A DNA stretch of 64,000 nucleotides from Desmodesmus armatus. Its lineage: Eukaryota; Chlorophyta; Chlorophyceae; Sphaeropleales; Scenedesmaceae. Below the pieces are notes generated by a model. The model saw nothing but the letters and a program-made list of their open reading frames with translations. It did no database searches and was not told the DNA's origin. Location of the stretch: contig VIIQ02000066.1 in assembly GCA_007449985.2 (NCBI GenBank), positions 1 through 64,000 of the forward strand, written 5' to 3'. Position numbers and translations under genes: made by a program. Below are positions 35,345-47,168 of this stretch, one piece after another. Positions within the stretch are counted from its first letter, which is position 1; every line of letters begins with the position of its first letter.

Positions 35345-38300
35345 TCAGGGCCGCCCACCACTTGGTCGTGTCGCTACCCACCACTTGGCCGCAGTGCGTG
35401 TGAGACGCCCAATGGGCCCACACAATGCATAGCCCTGGGAGGCATCCAAAGGTAGTGCTGCCAACTCCTCCCATGCTGCTTGCTGCTGCCCTGGCAGCAT
35501 TGCACGCGCCATTGCCAGCAGCACACGCCAGCTGAGCTGAGCACCTCCAGCCTCGTCACCGGGAGCCCAGGCCCTGCAGGCAAACAAATCCAGCAGCAGC
35601 AACAAAACAAGCAGGAGTGAGCACACAACCACCCAGCAGCAGCACACGCCAACTGAGCTGAGCATCACCACCCTCGTCACCAGGAGCCCAAGCCCTGCAG
35701 GCAGCAGGTTCCAGCAGCAACACCACAAGCAGGAGTGAGCATAATGTGGAGTAAGACCCAGCAGCAGCACACGCCAGCTGAGCTGAGCACCACCCGCGTC
35801 ATGATCATCCCCAGGAGCCCAAGCCCTGTAGGCGGAAGTCCAGCAGCAATGGCACAAGCAGGAGTAAGCATAATGCCACCAAGCAGCCGCCCCCGTGGCA
35901 GCAGTACCATGCAGTACCACTAGCACCAGCACCAGCCCCAACAAGACCAAGAGGACGATGATCCTGCCCTCAGAATATCTTGTCGCTTGGCAATTTGGTC
36001 CCCATCCCTGCGGAATCAGCGGCACTGACTCCTGCATGTAGCGTTCTTATTGGTGCATGCGTGCTTTTGTGTACACCTGTCAGAGCAGCTTGCATTACAG
36101 GTGTGACATGTGTGATGCAGTTACTCTGCCAGTTGCCAGCCCAGCCATTTAGGCCGTGCACCCGCCACATTCATTGGTGGTGCATGGATCTAGCTTACAG
36201 ACATGTAGCCGTCGTAACCCCGGGCTCGCCAGCTTTTGGCCCGTTAGAGCAGCCAGTTGTCAGCCAGTTGTCTGTGTTCAGTCTCGGTCGATAGACGTGG
36301 TCTCCCGAGCTCTCAGTTGTCGTTTCAGGTTTCAAACTCAGTTAATTGATTGCCTCTCCTGGGTTCCAGTTATCTTCTGTGTCTCTTGAGATTTTACATC
36401 TGAAGATCGCTAGTGGTGCTCACCTCTCGCGTCGCGATTGTGGGCAGCATCCCTCTCCCTTTCTAGTCGCAGCCTTTCAGTCCTTATGGTGGAGTCGGAG
36501 GGCACTCAACTGCCACTCAACAGCCACTCAACTGCAGGACCCCCCCTAGGGTTTAGGGTTAACACCCTCAATTCTAAACCCCAAACCCCATCCCCGTCCC
36601 CGCCCTCTCCCCTTCCCAACAATATCACCATCACTAGCTATAGCCGCTGCTGCAGCAGTAGCTCCCAGCAACATCACTCCGAGTGTTTGAAACACCTCGA
36701 AGCTGTCAGAAGGCATGTTGGTCCCCTTTTGAACCAGCGGCACAGACTCCTGCAGCCACTCGACCGGCAGGAGCTGGTGTTACTCCCCCCCCCCCCCCCC
36801 GCCACCGCCACCGCCCCCGCTCGCGGCCCCTCCCCAGCACAATCATGACCGCTAGCCACTGCGGCAATTGCTCTCAGCAACGTCACTCTCAATAGCTCGC
36901 ACCTGTTTCTTGGCATCTTGGTCCCCTGCTCAACCAGCGGCACAGACTCTTGCAGCCACGCGGCCGGCAGCAGTGCAGCACTGGCCGGCGAAAAGGGCAT
37001 CCACTGTATGGCATGGCGTGTAAGGGTGTCTGGGTCAAACCAGTTGTGAGTTGAGGCTTTGCCGGCGAATAAGATGGTGGCAACCTTGGCCCTGCTGACG
37101 CCGTTGCTGGGGCTGCCTGTGACCTGTAAAGATAGCGGCAACGGGGGCAGAAGCAGTCACTGATTCATGTTGCTTGCAGTCACCAGAGAGTGCATCATGC
37201 GCACATACGGTATGTTGCCTTGATTGAGGTTAGGTACGCTGACGTGTCTGGCAAATAGGATGGTGGCCACCTTGGCCCTACTGACGCCGTTGCTGGGGCT
37301 GGCTGTGACCTGCAAGGGTCGCAACAACAACAGGGTCATGTCTGTAGAGAAACAGTCGCATAGCCGGCGTACAGCATACATGTTGCTTGACAAACGTTTG
37401 TCACCAAATTTGAAAGAGTGCATGATGGTATGTTGCCTCACATGAGGTTGAGTACATTGACGTGTCCCGCCTTGCTGCCCCTTACTGATGGGCATTGAAT
37501 GCCGCATAAGTAGTAAGTTACTTAGAAGTGGGAGAGATCACTACTAGTGTTGAGGTTGCAAACCCTACCCCAATGCCCAAAGCACTATTGTTGTTATGGC
37601 AATGATACCGTACAGCTGTTGCAGCTTCAAAGCCCCGCACCTGTCGGTAGAGGTCATTCCCAGTGTAGGCCTGCGCATACTTCCGAGCTGCCGTCAACCC
37701 CGATGCCAGCAAACTGATGTGAAATTCCACACCCCTGCCCCAAACCCTAAAGTAGTAGTACTGCTTGTATGGCAATAACACCGTACTGCTGTTGCAGCTT
37801 CAAAATCCCGCACCTGGTGGTAGAGGTCATTCCCAGTGTAAGCCTGTGCATACTTTCGAGCTGCTGTCACCTCCGTTGCCAGAAGCAGCTGGCCCCAGCC
37901 TTCTAGCACTGCATCGCCTGTGGCCTTGCCAAGCAGTACGATGCCCAGGTAGGCATTCACTGCTTCACTGCTGCTCTCCTGGTTCTTCCCATCCTGCAAA
38001 AGGGCGGCAAAAGTCACTAGGATCGTGTGATACTGCTAGTCGCCATGGTGAATCTATGAGCGGTTTCTCAGCAAATTTTCTTTGGGCTGATTCACAAGGT
38101 GATAGCAGCCTGCTATGTTCAAGAATGTTAAAATTTTGAATCGTACCTGAGACATTTGCAGTCCAGACGCCCAGCTGTGTCCCATATAAAAGTCCTTATG
38201 CCGCGCAAACGGCAGCAATGGGTCTGCTGCATCGTTGTTGGCATAGTCACGGATGAGCGACTTGACAGCAGGCTCCAGGTGCTGCCTATACCATGGGAGG

Positions 38301-41196
38301 TCTTGGCTGGCGACAGCTGCTGCTGCAGACACCCAGTAGCCAAAGTGGAAGTGGTGGTCGGTGCCTGTGGAGTGTCACAGGCAGCAGGGCACATGCATGA
38401 GGGAGGCAGGGATTACCCAGAGCTTTGATGGCTGTCACAATGCACAGGCCGTATTTTGGCACAGGAGGTACGCCATGCATCTGTGGCGACAAACTGAGAT
38501 ATGCATTCTTCAGACGCTTCAGCCACAGGTCATGTGTTGGGAACGATGAACCGTGACTGTTAGCCGCAGTGTGGTGCCAACAGGCAGTAGCAGGTGCCTA
38601 CATGAGGGAGGCAGGTATCCTCTGTCTGAGACCGTTGATAGCTGTTACAACATACAGCCCCCACAGGAGGTATGCCAAGCATCTGCGGTGATACTGTTGC
38701 AATGAAAGAGGCTGCCAAGCGGCCCCACCAGGGCTGTTTGCACAGCATGTCACCTCACCTGTGCGGCTGAAGAAGTCTGCCCCGTCATCGGGAGCCTGCG
38801 GCACAGCACAGCAAAGCACAGCACAGCACAACACAGCACAGCACAACACAGCACAGCACAACACAGCAACATCACGAGCATCAGCTGCATCATGCAGAGT
38901 GTGACGCTCATTGGATGAGCTTGAGCTGCAGTCAATGGTGCAAAGCGCCGGCACGTTGAGTTGGCATTGAAGCCTGAACCCCTGGGCAGCCCGCTGGCCA
39001 GTGGTCGTGTTGCTGCGATTTGTACGAACACCACAACGAACCAGCACCGGACGGGTGCGTGTGTGTCAGCAAGCGTGCATGCCGTGATTTCAAGCTGCGA
39101 AGCTTGAACTGCAGCCCTGCTTTCGCCTGCTCACTTGCAAAGCTCGCGCTGTCGTGACCGTTCCGAACACCCGGTCGTAGCACAACGCCCCGGGATGGGG
39201 AGCATTCGGCGCGCATTTCAGCGTCAGCTTTTGATGAAGAAGCAGCCCGAGCGCGTTGGTCACATTGGCTGCCGCTGCTTCAACTGTACGGCCGAAGCTT
39301 GACCCAGAAGCTTCCGACGTTTTCGCAAGGGCCTGCGACGTCAGTACAGCATCGCACACACCGTCAGCATAGCTCGTTTACAGACCGAACCGATCGCGGC
39401 CTGATTCCCTGGTACTGTCCCATTTGACGTTCAATGAGTCGGCGCGAAAGGAAGCGGCGCGTAAAGTCACGCTCGCACCTTAGCGATGTACACGAGACGC
39501 GCCATTGCTTGCATCTCGGAGCCCCCAAAGTAAGAGTCCATATTCATCATGCCCTTCCTGCACAGGAAACACACGCGAATTGGGTCAACACAGGGCACCT
39601 TCTTTGCAGACCGCCCAGTCCCTACACAAACTCACCCACCACACATGCATACCATACACATGATAACAGCGACGATTTTTGGTCCAGTGAAAACCCCCTT
39701 CTCTCGCCACGCTCTGATTCTCTCCCCATCGGCACACCCTGCCCCCCCCCCCCACCCCTTAGCACCCACCACGCCTCCCCCAACCCACCCCCAACCCACC
39801 CACCCACCCACCCATCCACCCACCACCACCACGGTCATGCCCCCCCCCCCTCACCATGCCTCAGCCGGTGACCCTCCAGCCCACCCTTGACGGCGCCCTG
39901 CCCCCCCTGCCTCCCCCCCCTCGCCATGCCCTGCCCCTCACCCCCCCCCCCCCCTCACGCCCCCCCCCCCCCCCCCACCCAGCCCCCCATCCCCCCCCCC
40001 CCCAATCCCTTTGCCCCCTCCCTTGCCATGCCCTCACCCCCCCCTCACCGCGCCATGCACCCCCCCCCCCTCCACACACACACCCCTCCACACGCCCCCC
40101 CCCCCCCCCGGGGCGCACCAGGGCCATGCTCTGGGACCTGCTGGCCAGTCAGCCATAGGGTCATCAGCTGGGAGGGAGCTGGGCGGCAACACCAACGCCA
40201 AATCAGCCTGCAGCCACACAGCAGCAACAGCAGCAGCAGGGTACGTTTTCAAGCTGGAGAGAAATGTAGCCCCACTGAGGCTGACCTGAGGTCAGCATGT
40301 AGGTCTTGCAGCCGTGGCAGTAGTATCGTGCTGATATAAAACAAAGCTTCCGGTACTGCAACTAACAAAGCATCAATGCAAGGCAGCAACACACTCTGCC
40401 TTCAGTTCGGGTGCCACGGGTGCCCCCCCCCCCGTCTTCCCTCACCGACGCCTTCTGTTGCCTGCTGCCCTGGACACACTCAACCACCTTGACCCCGCAT
40501 TTGCCCCTCCCCTCCCACTTGTAGGGCTCACCATCAGCGCCTGCTCAATGTCAGCCCTCCACACTGGGTCCTTCAGATCTCCAGCTGCCTCCCCACTCTG
40601 TATCCCCCTCCGTCCTCCACCCCCCACCCTAGCACACACTGGCAAGTACTCCCAAATGCGCTACACACACATTCCCCTCATGCTTCCAGAGTGCTAGCAC
40701 TTTGGTCAGCATTGCCCGCCCTTGAGGGCAGAGGGGGGAGACCTCAAACCCTGCCAGCTTAGCTCACCATCAGCGCCCGCTCAATCTCTGCCCTCCACAC
40801 AGGGTCCTTCAGGCTCCCAGCTGCCTCTTCCTCTGTCTCCACCCTTCCACACACATTGACGCAACTCCTGCCCTCGGCACACCCTGCCCCCGCCCCTTTG
40901 TCGCCACCCTGCCCCCACTCCTCTAGAGGGAGATCCCCCCTCCCCATTCTCCATTTCTGATCAAGGCACAGTCAGCTCACCATCAGCGCCCGCTCAATCT
41001 CTGCCCTCCACACAGGGTCCTTCAAATTTCCAGCTGCCTCCTCCTCTGTCTCCAGTGCAACAAACCTCTCCTGCAGCAGCCAACAGGAGCCAACCACCGG
41101 TACCTGCGGGCCCCGCACTGTCATCGAGTAAACCCCAAAGTCAAACGCCGCATGCCATGAACCTTGTACTGGCTGGCTGGTGTACGTTTGAACCCC

Positions 41197-41231
<35 letters not shown>

Positions 41232-42126
41232 GATTGACGCCGCTGCCTGAATCGCTTTGCATGGCGCCCAGAGGGAAAGCTGCATCAGGCGAAAAGCTGA
41301 GCACCCCCTGTTGCTGCTCTGCTGCAACTGCAGTAGTAGCCACCATCATGTCAATGTGGTGAGGCAAAGCCAGCATCAACAGCGGACTACTGGGCTCCAC
41401 TGCTCCCACCATTGAACTCGTCTCCCAACTCATGCTGTAGCTGGCCGTGCTGGTTTCAGCATTGGACCAAGCCGCAACTGACCCGCCGACCGGCACTGCA
41501 TCAACATATCGGTCTAGCATTGCCTCGACAACAGCGGCATGAGCTGCTACATCTGCTGCCGCCGTCTGTCCTGCCGTACTGGGAACCCACGCAAGCCTGA
41601 TCACCCCACTGAACTTACCCGCAACCACACCATCATCACCCCCATCTCCATTCCCTGCCCCTGATCCTACCCCCACCCCATGTATCTGAACGCCCTGGTC
41701 AACTAATGAGTAAGAAACAGGTTTTGAAGCCCACAGTAGCCATGTGTGGGTGTCCTCCCCCCCAGGCACTGCCCCCACCACCAGCCTCAGCTTGTTGGGT
41801 GTAACTCGAGTGACGCAACTGATGCCACCGCCGTCAATTCCGGGACTGCGAATCAATGGCTCGGCAGGTTCCGGGACCTCGAGGTAGGGACTGCCTTTGA
41901 CCAAGGGGAAGCGCAGGGTGGGGTTGGGGCTTGTTTTCTGGGGTTGGGGGTTCAACTCCTGGCTACCTTGTGGGTTACTAATCCACTCAGCTGAGCTCAA
42001 ATCTGTATCTGTATCTTTAGCTGTGGCGGTTGCTGTAGCTGTTAGTTGGGAGCTAGAGAGGCTTCTGTGTAAAGAGGTGTCTGCTGTGGCAGGGTCTTGC
42101 AAGCCAGCACGGCCAAGCGGTGAGCC

Positions 42127-42181
<55 letters not shown>

Positions 42182-43261
42182 GCAGTAGCAGCAGATGACG
42201 CGTCGGTGCTTGAAGCAGAACCCCTACTGTTGCTGCTGCTGCTGCTGCTGCTGGAGGTGCCTGCACTGTACTCCAGTGTGAGGCTGAGGTCGTCCCAGTT
42301 GACTGCGGTGATGCTGGGGGCTGCTGCTGCTTGGATTTCGCGCAGGGTGATCTGCACAGCAAGAACACAAAGTTTGTAGCAGGGCGGAGTGTAGCAAAAG
42401 TGGCGGCACCGTACAGCAGTGCCTGGTCGTTTGTTTTTGTGGCTGTACGCGTGTGGTTGCCACATGTAGTGGTTTTGTGACTGCATCAGCGATGCGCTGC
42501 CTTCAGATTGGGGTGGCTAAGGAGACCCCACAGCTTCTGCATGCCCTGCACGGCCTACCGGGTTGCTCAGTACAGCAAATCTGTTTGTGCTTCAAGCACA
42601 AACAGACTTGCACCGTAGCTGCAGTGCCCCCATCCGGGGGGGTCATGGGGAAGAAGAGTTGCAGCCCTGAGGAGGGTGGTAGAGGGGTTGCAGCCCTGCA
42701 TACCTGCAGCTCTGGCCATGTAGCCATAATGACACCGCCGTCATTGTCTCCAGCGTAAAACGGCTTGCACAGCCACAGGCCCCTTCCCCACAAACAGGGA
42801 CAAACAGCCTGGTTGATGGTGTGACTGCCCCCCCCCTTCCACACACAAGCACCCACAGGGCCTGCATACCTGCAACTCTGGCCATGTAGCCATAATAACA
42901 CCACCATCATCGTCCCCAGAATATAACGGCTTGCACAGCCACAGGCCCCTTCCCCACAAATAGGGACAAACAGCCTGGTTGATGGTGTGACTGCCCCCCC
43001 CCCCCCCCACCCCCCCCTCCCACACACAAGCACCCACAGAGCCTGCATACCTGCAACTCTGGCCATGTAGCCATAATAACACCACCGTCATTGTCCCCAG
43101 TGTAGAACGGCTTGCACAGCCACATGCCCCTGTCAATTGGTGGAGTAGTGGGGCTTGGGGGCCCGCGCAGTCGGATGTGGTAGGGGAACAGCTGCACTGG
43201 GTCTTCACCATGTGAGGGGTTGTCTGCTGGCCCTCCCCACAATAGGTTTGTCCACCTGCGG

Positions 43262-43297
<36 letters not shown>

Positions 43298-45834
43298 AAG
43301 CAGCGGCGGCAGCAGTGGCAGCAGCAGCAGTAGGAGCTGAGGACACAGCAAGTGTGGCCATGCATATGTGAGGTTACACTGTCCATTGAAAAGGGTCTTC
43401 CTGTTAGTCAGCAGGCACAATGACGACGGTGAGCTGTGTGGCAGGGTCTAGCAGCCTTCCTGGTGTGCCTGATGGTGTCCCCCCCCCCCCCAACACAGCA
43501 CACACACGCACCATGCCAATGTGGGTACAGGCCGTGACAGCAGCCCATAAGGGTCCTCCTGAGGGCCAGCAGGCATCCTGATCAGCGGAGTGGTCTTGGT
43601 GTTGTCCACACGGGCAAAGGGTGGGAGGGATGCTGAGCTGGCAGGCTGGCCATCTGCTGTCAAGGTACCTTTGACACTGTCTTTACGGTATAGATATCCC
43701 TCATCACGGCATTCTTTGCCCCCCTCCGACAGCAGGAAATGACCCCCCCACACACACACACACACAACGACGCACTGCTCGGTATTGAGCGATTACGTCA
43801 CTGTTGCTTGCCTGTCTAGTAGGACAGCCTTAGTGAGCTTGCATGTATCCAAGTACTCCCTCTGTCGACACACACACTCACCACGCCGAGGTGGGTACAG
43901 GCCTCGACAGCAGCCGGTTAGGGTCCTCCTGAGGGCCAGCAGGCATCCTGATCAGCGGAGTGGTCTTGGAGTTGTCCACACGGGCAAAGGGCGGCACTGA
44001 TGCCGAGGTGGCAGGCTGACCATCTGCTGTCAAGGTACCTGTGGCGAGTGAAGACGAGTCGCAGAATCATGGCGCTGAGTATCGTGGTTGCTGTGCTGTT
44101 GTGCGCTGTGCACAGGCACAGAAAAGGCTTCAAGGGAAAACGACAGCATTGTAACACATCATAACAGTAACATTAACAGCTATAAATCATGGCACTACAT
44201 ACCTTTGACAGGAGCTACCTGAGTGCCCAAGCTGGCTGCTGACACGCCACACACTTCCGTGGGAGAACTGTGAGTGTGAACTGATGGAGGGTCAATAACT
44301 GGGCCAGACGGCTGTGGGCCAGCTGCGGAAGGTGGGCCAGATTGCTGTGGGCCAGTGTGCTGTGGGCCAGCAACTGCTGGGTAGGACACAGACACATTAG
44401 TCTCTGTGGGCATCGCAGCAGCTGCTGCTGCTGTTGCTGCTGCTGCTGAACCCAAGCCCTGGGCGTCATGTGATGCTCTATGGGTCTGTCTCACACTGCA
44501 GACCCCGCTGGGTTCTGGGCCAGGCTGTAGCAATACACCGCTTGGGCAGTTATACTGCAGTGGGCTGTAGCAGGCCGGTGGTTGTGTGGCTGTAGCAGCG
44601 TTCCAGCAGGTGCAGAGGTTCTGTGCTTCACACACTGCGGGGGGGGGGGGGGGGCAGGGGGAGGCGGGGTGCATGCATACGATGGCAGGGGGCTTTTATG
44701 CATGGTAGCAGGAGTTGGAAGATGGCCGGTGGAAGGTCATGAACACGAGTGGGAGAGACTCTCTAAGCACGCAAGGCAGCGTGCTAGCGCAGCGCTGATT
44801 TATCTATGCAAAGAGAAGCTCTGATGTGTGCTGATGCTGCATGTGCATGACAAGCCTCAAAAGCAGTGGCTGTGCATGCAAGCGCGCACACACTTACATG
44901 GCGATGGGGAGCGCAGGTTGGTAGCTGGACGGTCCAACTCTGCCTGCTTTGGTTTAGCTGTATCAACACTGCTGAGATCAGGGGTGCTGGTGCTGCTGTT
45001 TGGGGTTATGCTGGTTGCAGCACTGCTGCTGCTGCTTATGGAGCAGCTACCGTGTGGTTCCGGCCCCGACAGTAGCTGTTTCCCGCCAACGCATGAGTAT
45101 GCCGCTGCCCTGTAGCATGCAGGGGGCTGTGCTGAGCTGCTGTTGGTCCAGCACGTGCACAGCGCTTGGGCCTCACACACTGCATGCAGGAGGGGTTGCA
45201 GGAAGGTGCAGGAAAGTGTGAGGTGTTTGTGCTGACAACAGCTACGTAGCTGTATAGCGTAGTAGCAGCAGTGTATGCATGTACTCTGGCTATGAGGCAT
45301 GCGGCGGGCGCACCAATACACCAACACCACTTGATGGGTCAGCCGTGCGCAGCTGCTGTCTGTATGTACATGGTGTGCCTGCGACACTCTGTGCATGCAA
45401 ACCGTGTGCGTAGTGACCATAGTATGGGACCCCCTGTGCATGCACACCGTGTGCATAAGGACCGATGTGCTGGGGTAGTGTTGCTCTGATGCAGATCAGC
45501 GCACAGAGGGTGTTCAAAATGAGCTACTGGAGCTGTCACTAACACAGGGGAATTCTGACTGGCACCTGTCCGTCCTGTCACCCTAGGGTTCCGCACAAAT
45601 CAGGCACCAACCAAATGTCCGGCTTGTTCAACAAACATCCCGCATCAAATGCCTATGTACAACCCAGCAACATCCGCCATTCATATAGGAGAGAAGCTTG
45701 CTGTCTGGGCAAATCTGTGACAAAACAAATAATTCTCATCGACACTTACAGGGACTGGTTGGCAGTTGTTGGGCCCAGGCTGGTGTCAGCAGCAGTCCCG
45801 CCAGCAGCAAGACAGCAGCACACGCTGGCAGCAT
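35345..45834 (-). CDS. Secreted GH81 endo-1,3-beta-glucanase with N-terminal Cys-rich repeats
   Basis: Model (minus strand): 45834-45750, 45179-44898, 44634-44203, 44038-43882 (or its twin 43668-43512), 43255-43051, 42351-40981, 40207-40119, 39557-39479, 39332-39135, 38795-38759, 38364-38147, 37993-37814, 37123-36903, 35573-35345; 1260 aa; all phases agree. A clear signal peptide (AAVLLLAGLLLTPAWA) comes first. Two Cys-rich repeats follow (CEAQxLCTCW ... QPPACY). The GH81 domain starts with RPVPTSAWWTNLLWGGP and continues with LLMLALPHHID, MDSYFGGSEMQAMARLVY, APDDGADFFSRTG, DHHFHFGYW, FYMGHSWASGL and DGKNQESSSEAVNAY. DHHFHFGYW and the Glu-bearing GKNQESSSEA segment are the family's catalytic region. 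The enzyme cuts beta-1,3-glucans outside the cell. In an alga this could serve wall remodelling, daughter-cell release or storage/defence glucans. Many exon ends are tandemly duplicated in the introns. Confidence 0.93.
35643..35832 (-). repeat. Tandem copies of the GH81 last exon 5' end
   Basis: The acceptor plus start of the last exon (AWAPGDEAGGAQLSWRVLL) recurs at about 35643-35698 and 35766-35832. Spacing is about 125 bases. Confidence 0.7.
36536..36600 (+). repeat. Interstitial telomere-like motif
   Basis: CTAGGGTTTAGGGTTAAC with nearby CTAAACCCCAAACCCC. Similar TTTAGGG/CCCTAAA pieces lie at about 3637, 4310, 27353, 28904 and 37742. Confidence 0.5.
37245..37320 (-). repeat. Tandem copy of GH81 exon 13 5' end
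   Basis: This repeats the segment coding TGSPSNGVSRAKVATILFA (functional at 37123) with its CAG acceptor, about 195 bases upstream in the gene's sense. Confidence 0.75.
37638..37715 (-). repeat. Tandem copy of GH81 exon 12 3' end with donor
   Basis: This repeats the end of exon 12 (TAARKYAQAYTGNDLYxQ followed by GTGCGG), about 170 bases downstream of the functional donor at 37813. Confidence 0.75.
38806..38868 (+). repeat. AGCACA-type short tandem repeat
   Basis: Interleaved GCACA and ACACAGC units next to the acceptor of the 37-nt GH81 exon at 38795-38759. In the sense strand it is a TGTGC repeat. Confidence 0.75.
39738..40110 (+). repeat. C-rich intronic tract (G-rich in GH81 sense)
   Basis: Dozens of C-runs of 5-16 bases with CACC/CCAC spacers fill GH81 intron 7. 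The GH81 pre-mRNA would be very G-rich here. Confidence 0.8.
40528..41055 (-). repeat. Three tandem copies of the GH81 exon 6 3' end with donor
   Basis: The end of exon 6 (EEAAGNLKDPVWRAEIERALM then GTGAGC) is functional at 40981-41055 and repeated at 40764-40840 and 40528-40590, about 215 bases apart. Confidence 0.82.
42708..43110 (-). repeat. Three tandem copies of the GH81 exon 5 3' end with donor
   Basis: The segment coding WLCKPFYxGDNDGGVIMATW and ending CAG|GTATGC occurs at 43051-43130 (functional), 42868-42965 and 42708-42790. The repeat unit is about 170-190 bases and includes C-runs and CACACACAAGCACCCACAG. Confidence 0.85.
43512..43668 (-). repeat. Twin of GH81 exon 4 (possible mutually exclusive exon)
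   Basis: 157 bases, the same length and phases as exon 4 at 44038-43882 and about 90% identical. It codes GTLTADGQPASSASLPPFAR ... RPVPTLAW. It has a plausible AAAG acceptor and a GTGCGT donor. Because each copy enters in phase 1 and leaves in phase 2, using both would break the frame. Confidence 0.75.
44203..45179 (-). repeat. Duplicated Cys-rich domain exons in the GH81 gene
   Basis: Exons 45179-44898 and 44634-44203 each begin with LCEAQ(A/N)LCTCW and share QPPACY, a later Cys and a GPEP-G-C end, then a Ser/Thr/Pro/Ala linker. Both enter and leave in phase 1, as in exon shuffling. The domain is not recognised. Confidence 0.75.
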
Positions 45835-47168
45835 CCTTCAGCTTCTGACTGCCCAACACCACCTTCATCACGAAGCCATGAAGCTAGTAAAATCTTATAT
45901 AATAATAGTATAATAAGCGCCTGATTGCTTCCGAAAGGCTTGCTGTGGGCACTAGACCACTGCAAACTGAAAGTGGAGGGAGCAGCGGGACGTCTGACGA
46001 TTGCTGCAGCCAGCTGGACACGCAGCTGGTTTTTGGAGCTGTTGTGACCTGCTGACACTGGAATTCAGTCAAACTTCAGTTGACTGCAGACAGTGTGGAC
46101 ATATGTCTCGTAAAGGACAGGGAAGACAGGGACAGCAGCAACCTCCCTATTGGTTTGCAAGGGCACAACAGGAGTGCCAAGGCTCCAATCGCACGGACAA
46201 CACACGTTTATTGCCCAACACGGCTGTGGGTAACATGATGTAATGCACGTGGCCGACGAGACGGACAGAAGTCAAATCTTGCACAGCAGTTTCCGCGCGG
46301 CATCCGGTGACCAACGTGATGTGACGTGTGGATACATTCTGGCAGCGGTATGGTGACGCTAGTTTTCGACTGACAGGTTTATTGAGGGTGACACCTGCAA
46401 AGGGCTGCAGTCCAGCATCACTGGGTGAACAGCATCACCTCCATCACTCCCCAATTTCACCTCGGGGAGCCCTTCTGAAGGGTTGGTGCTGCGGAACCCT
46501 CAAATAGAGAGTTTTGAGATCCAGGGGTATCCTGCCACCAAGATTGGTTCAGACACAGAGATGGGTGCACACCACCACCTGCATGCATGGGTGTCAATCA
46601 CCAGTGGCACAGGCACTGTGACCCTCCAAAGGGAGCAAGGGGTGTGTGAAACAACCTGCAACTCAGTATATCCACGTCAAGGCTGCCAGGCGCCAGCGTT
46701 ACCAATGTGCCCTCCCCCCACGGGGTGCACCAACACACCGCACCCCCCCCCCCCCCCACCCACCCACTCACCCCGAGCCCCCACAAAGCCATCCCATGTT
46801 GACGGCGCAGGGCCCCTGGTGGCATTTCATCTGCACATGAGTGCAATCCGTGAAGTCAGGTCCAGCTCTCCGCAGAAAACGACAGACAGCAAGTGGTGGC
46901 ACAGCTGTTGCTGAGGTTTTGAGTTTGCTTGGGATCAACGACAGCCCAGCCAGTGATTCATCTCTTGTGCGTTGTGTAAGCATCCCGCAAAGACCAGGTT
47001 GCTTAGTCGCATAACGTCGCTGCGCTTGCATTGTGTCACCCCACACCAGTTCGGTCTCGACAGTGTTTGCAGCAGGCCCCACCCAGATAACAAAGCGTAA
47101 CCTCGTTCAAACGCTCACTTCTGACACGTAGCATTCGTTAGACGAGCAGGAGCGTTAGGCAAGGCATC
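45835..47168. other. Divergent intergenic region, GH81 / AP2 genes
   Basis: 1334 bp between divergent starts. It includes a plus-strand open frame at 46483-46914 with a C-run, not recognised and probably not coding. Promoters for both genes must lie here. Confidence 0.4.

Noticed and set aside
39622..40158. Pro-rich, extensin-like and Gly-rich open frames
   Set aside because: They come from intronic C-runs; only the 89-nt GH81 exon at 40207-40119 fits the protein and splice phases.
46483..46914. Plus-strand open frame between GH81 and AP2
   Set aside because: Contains a C-run and no domain; composition resembles neighbouring intergenic DNA.
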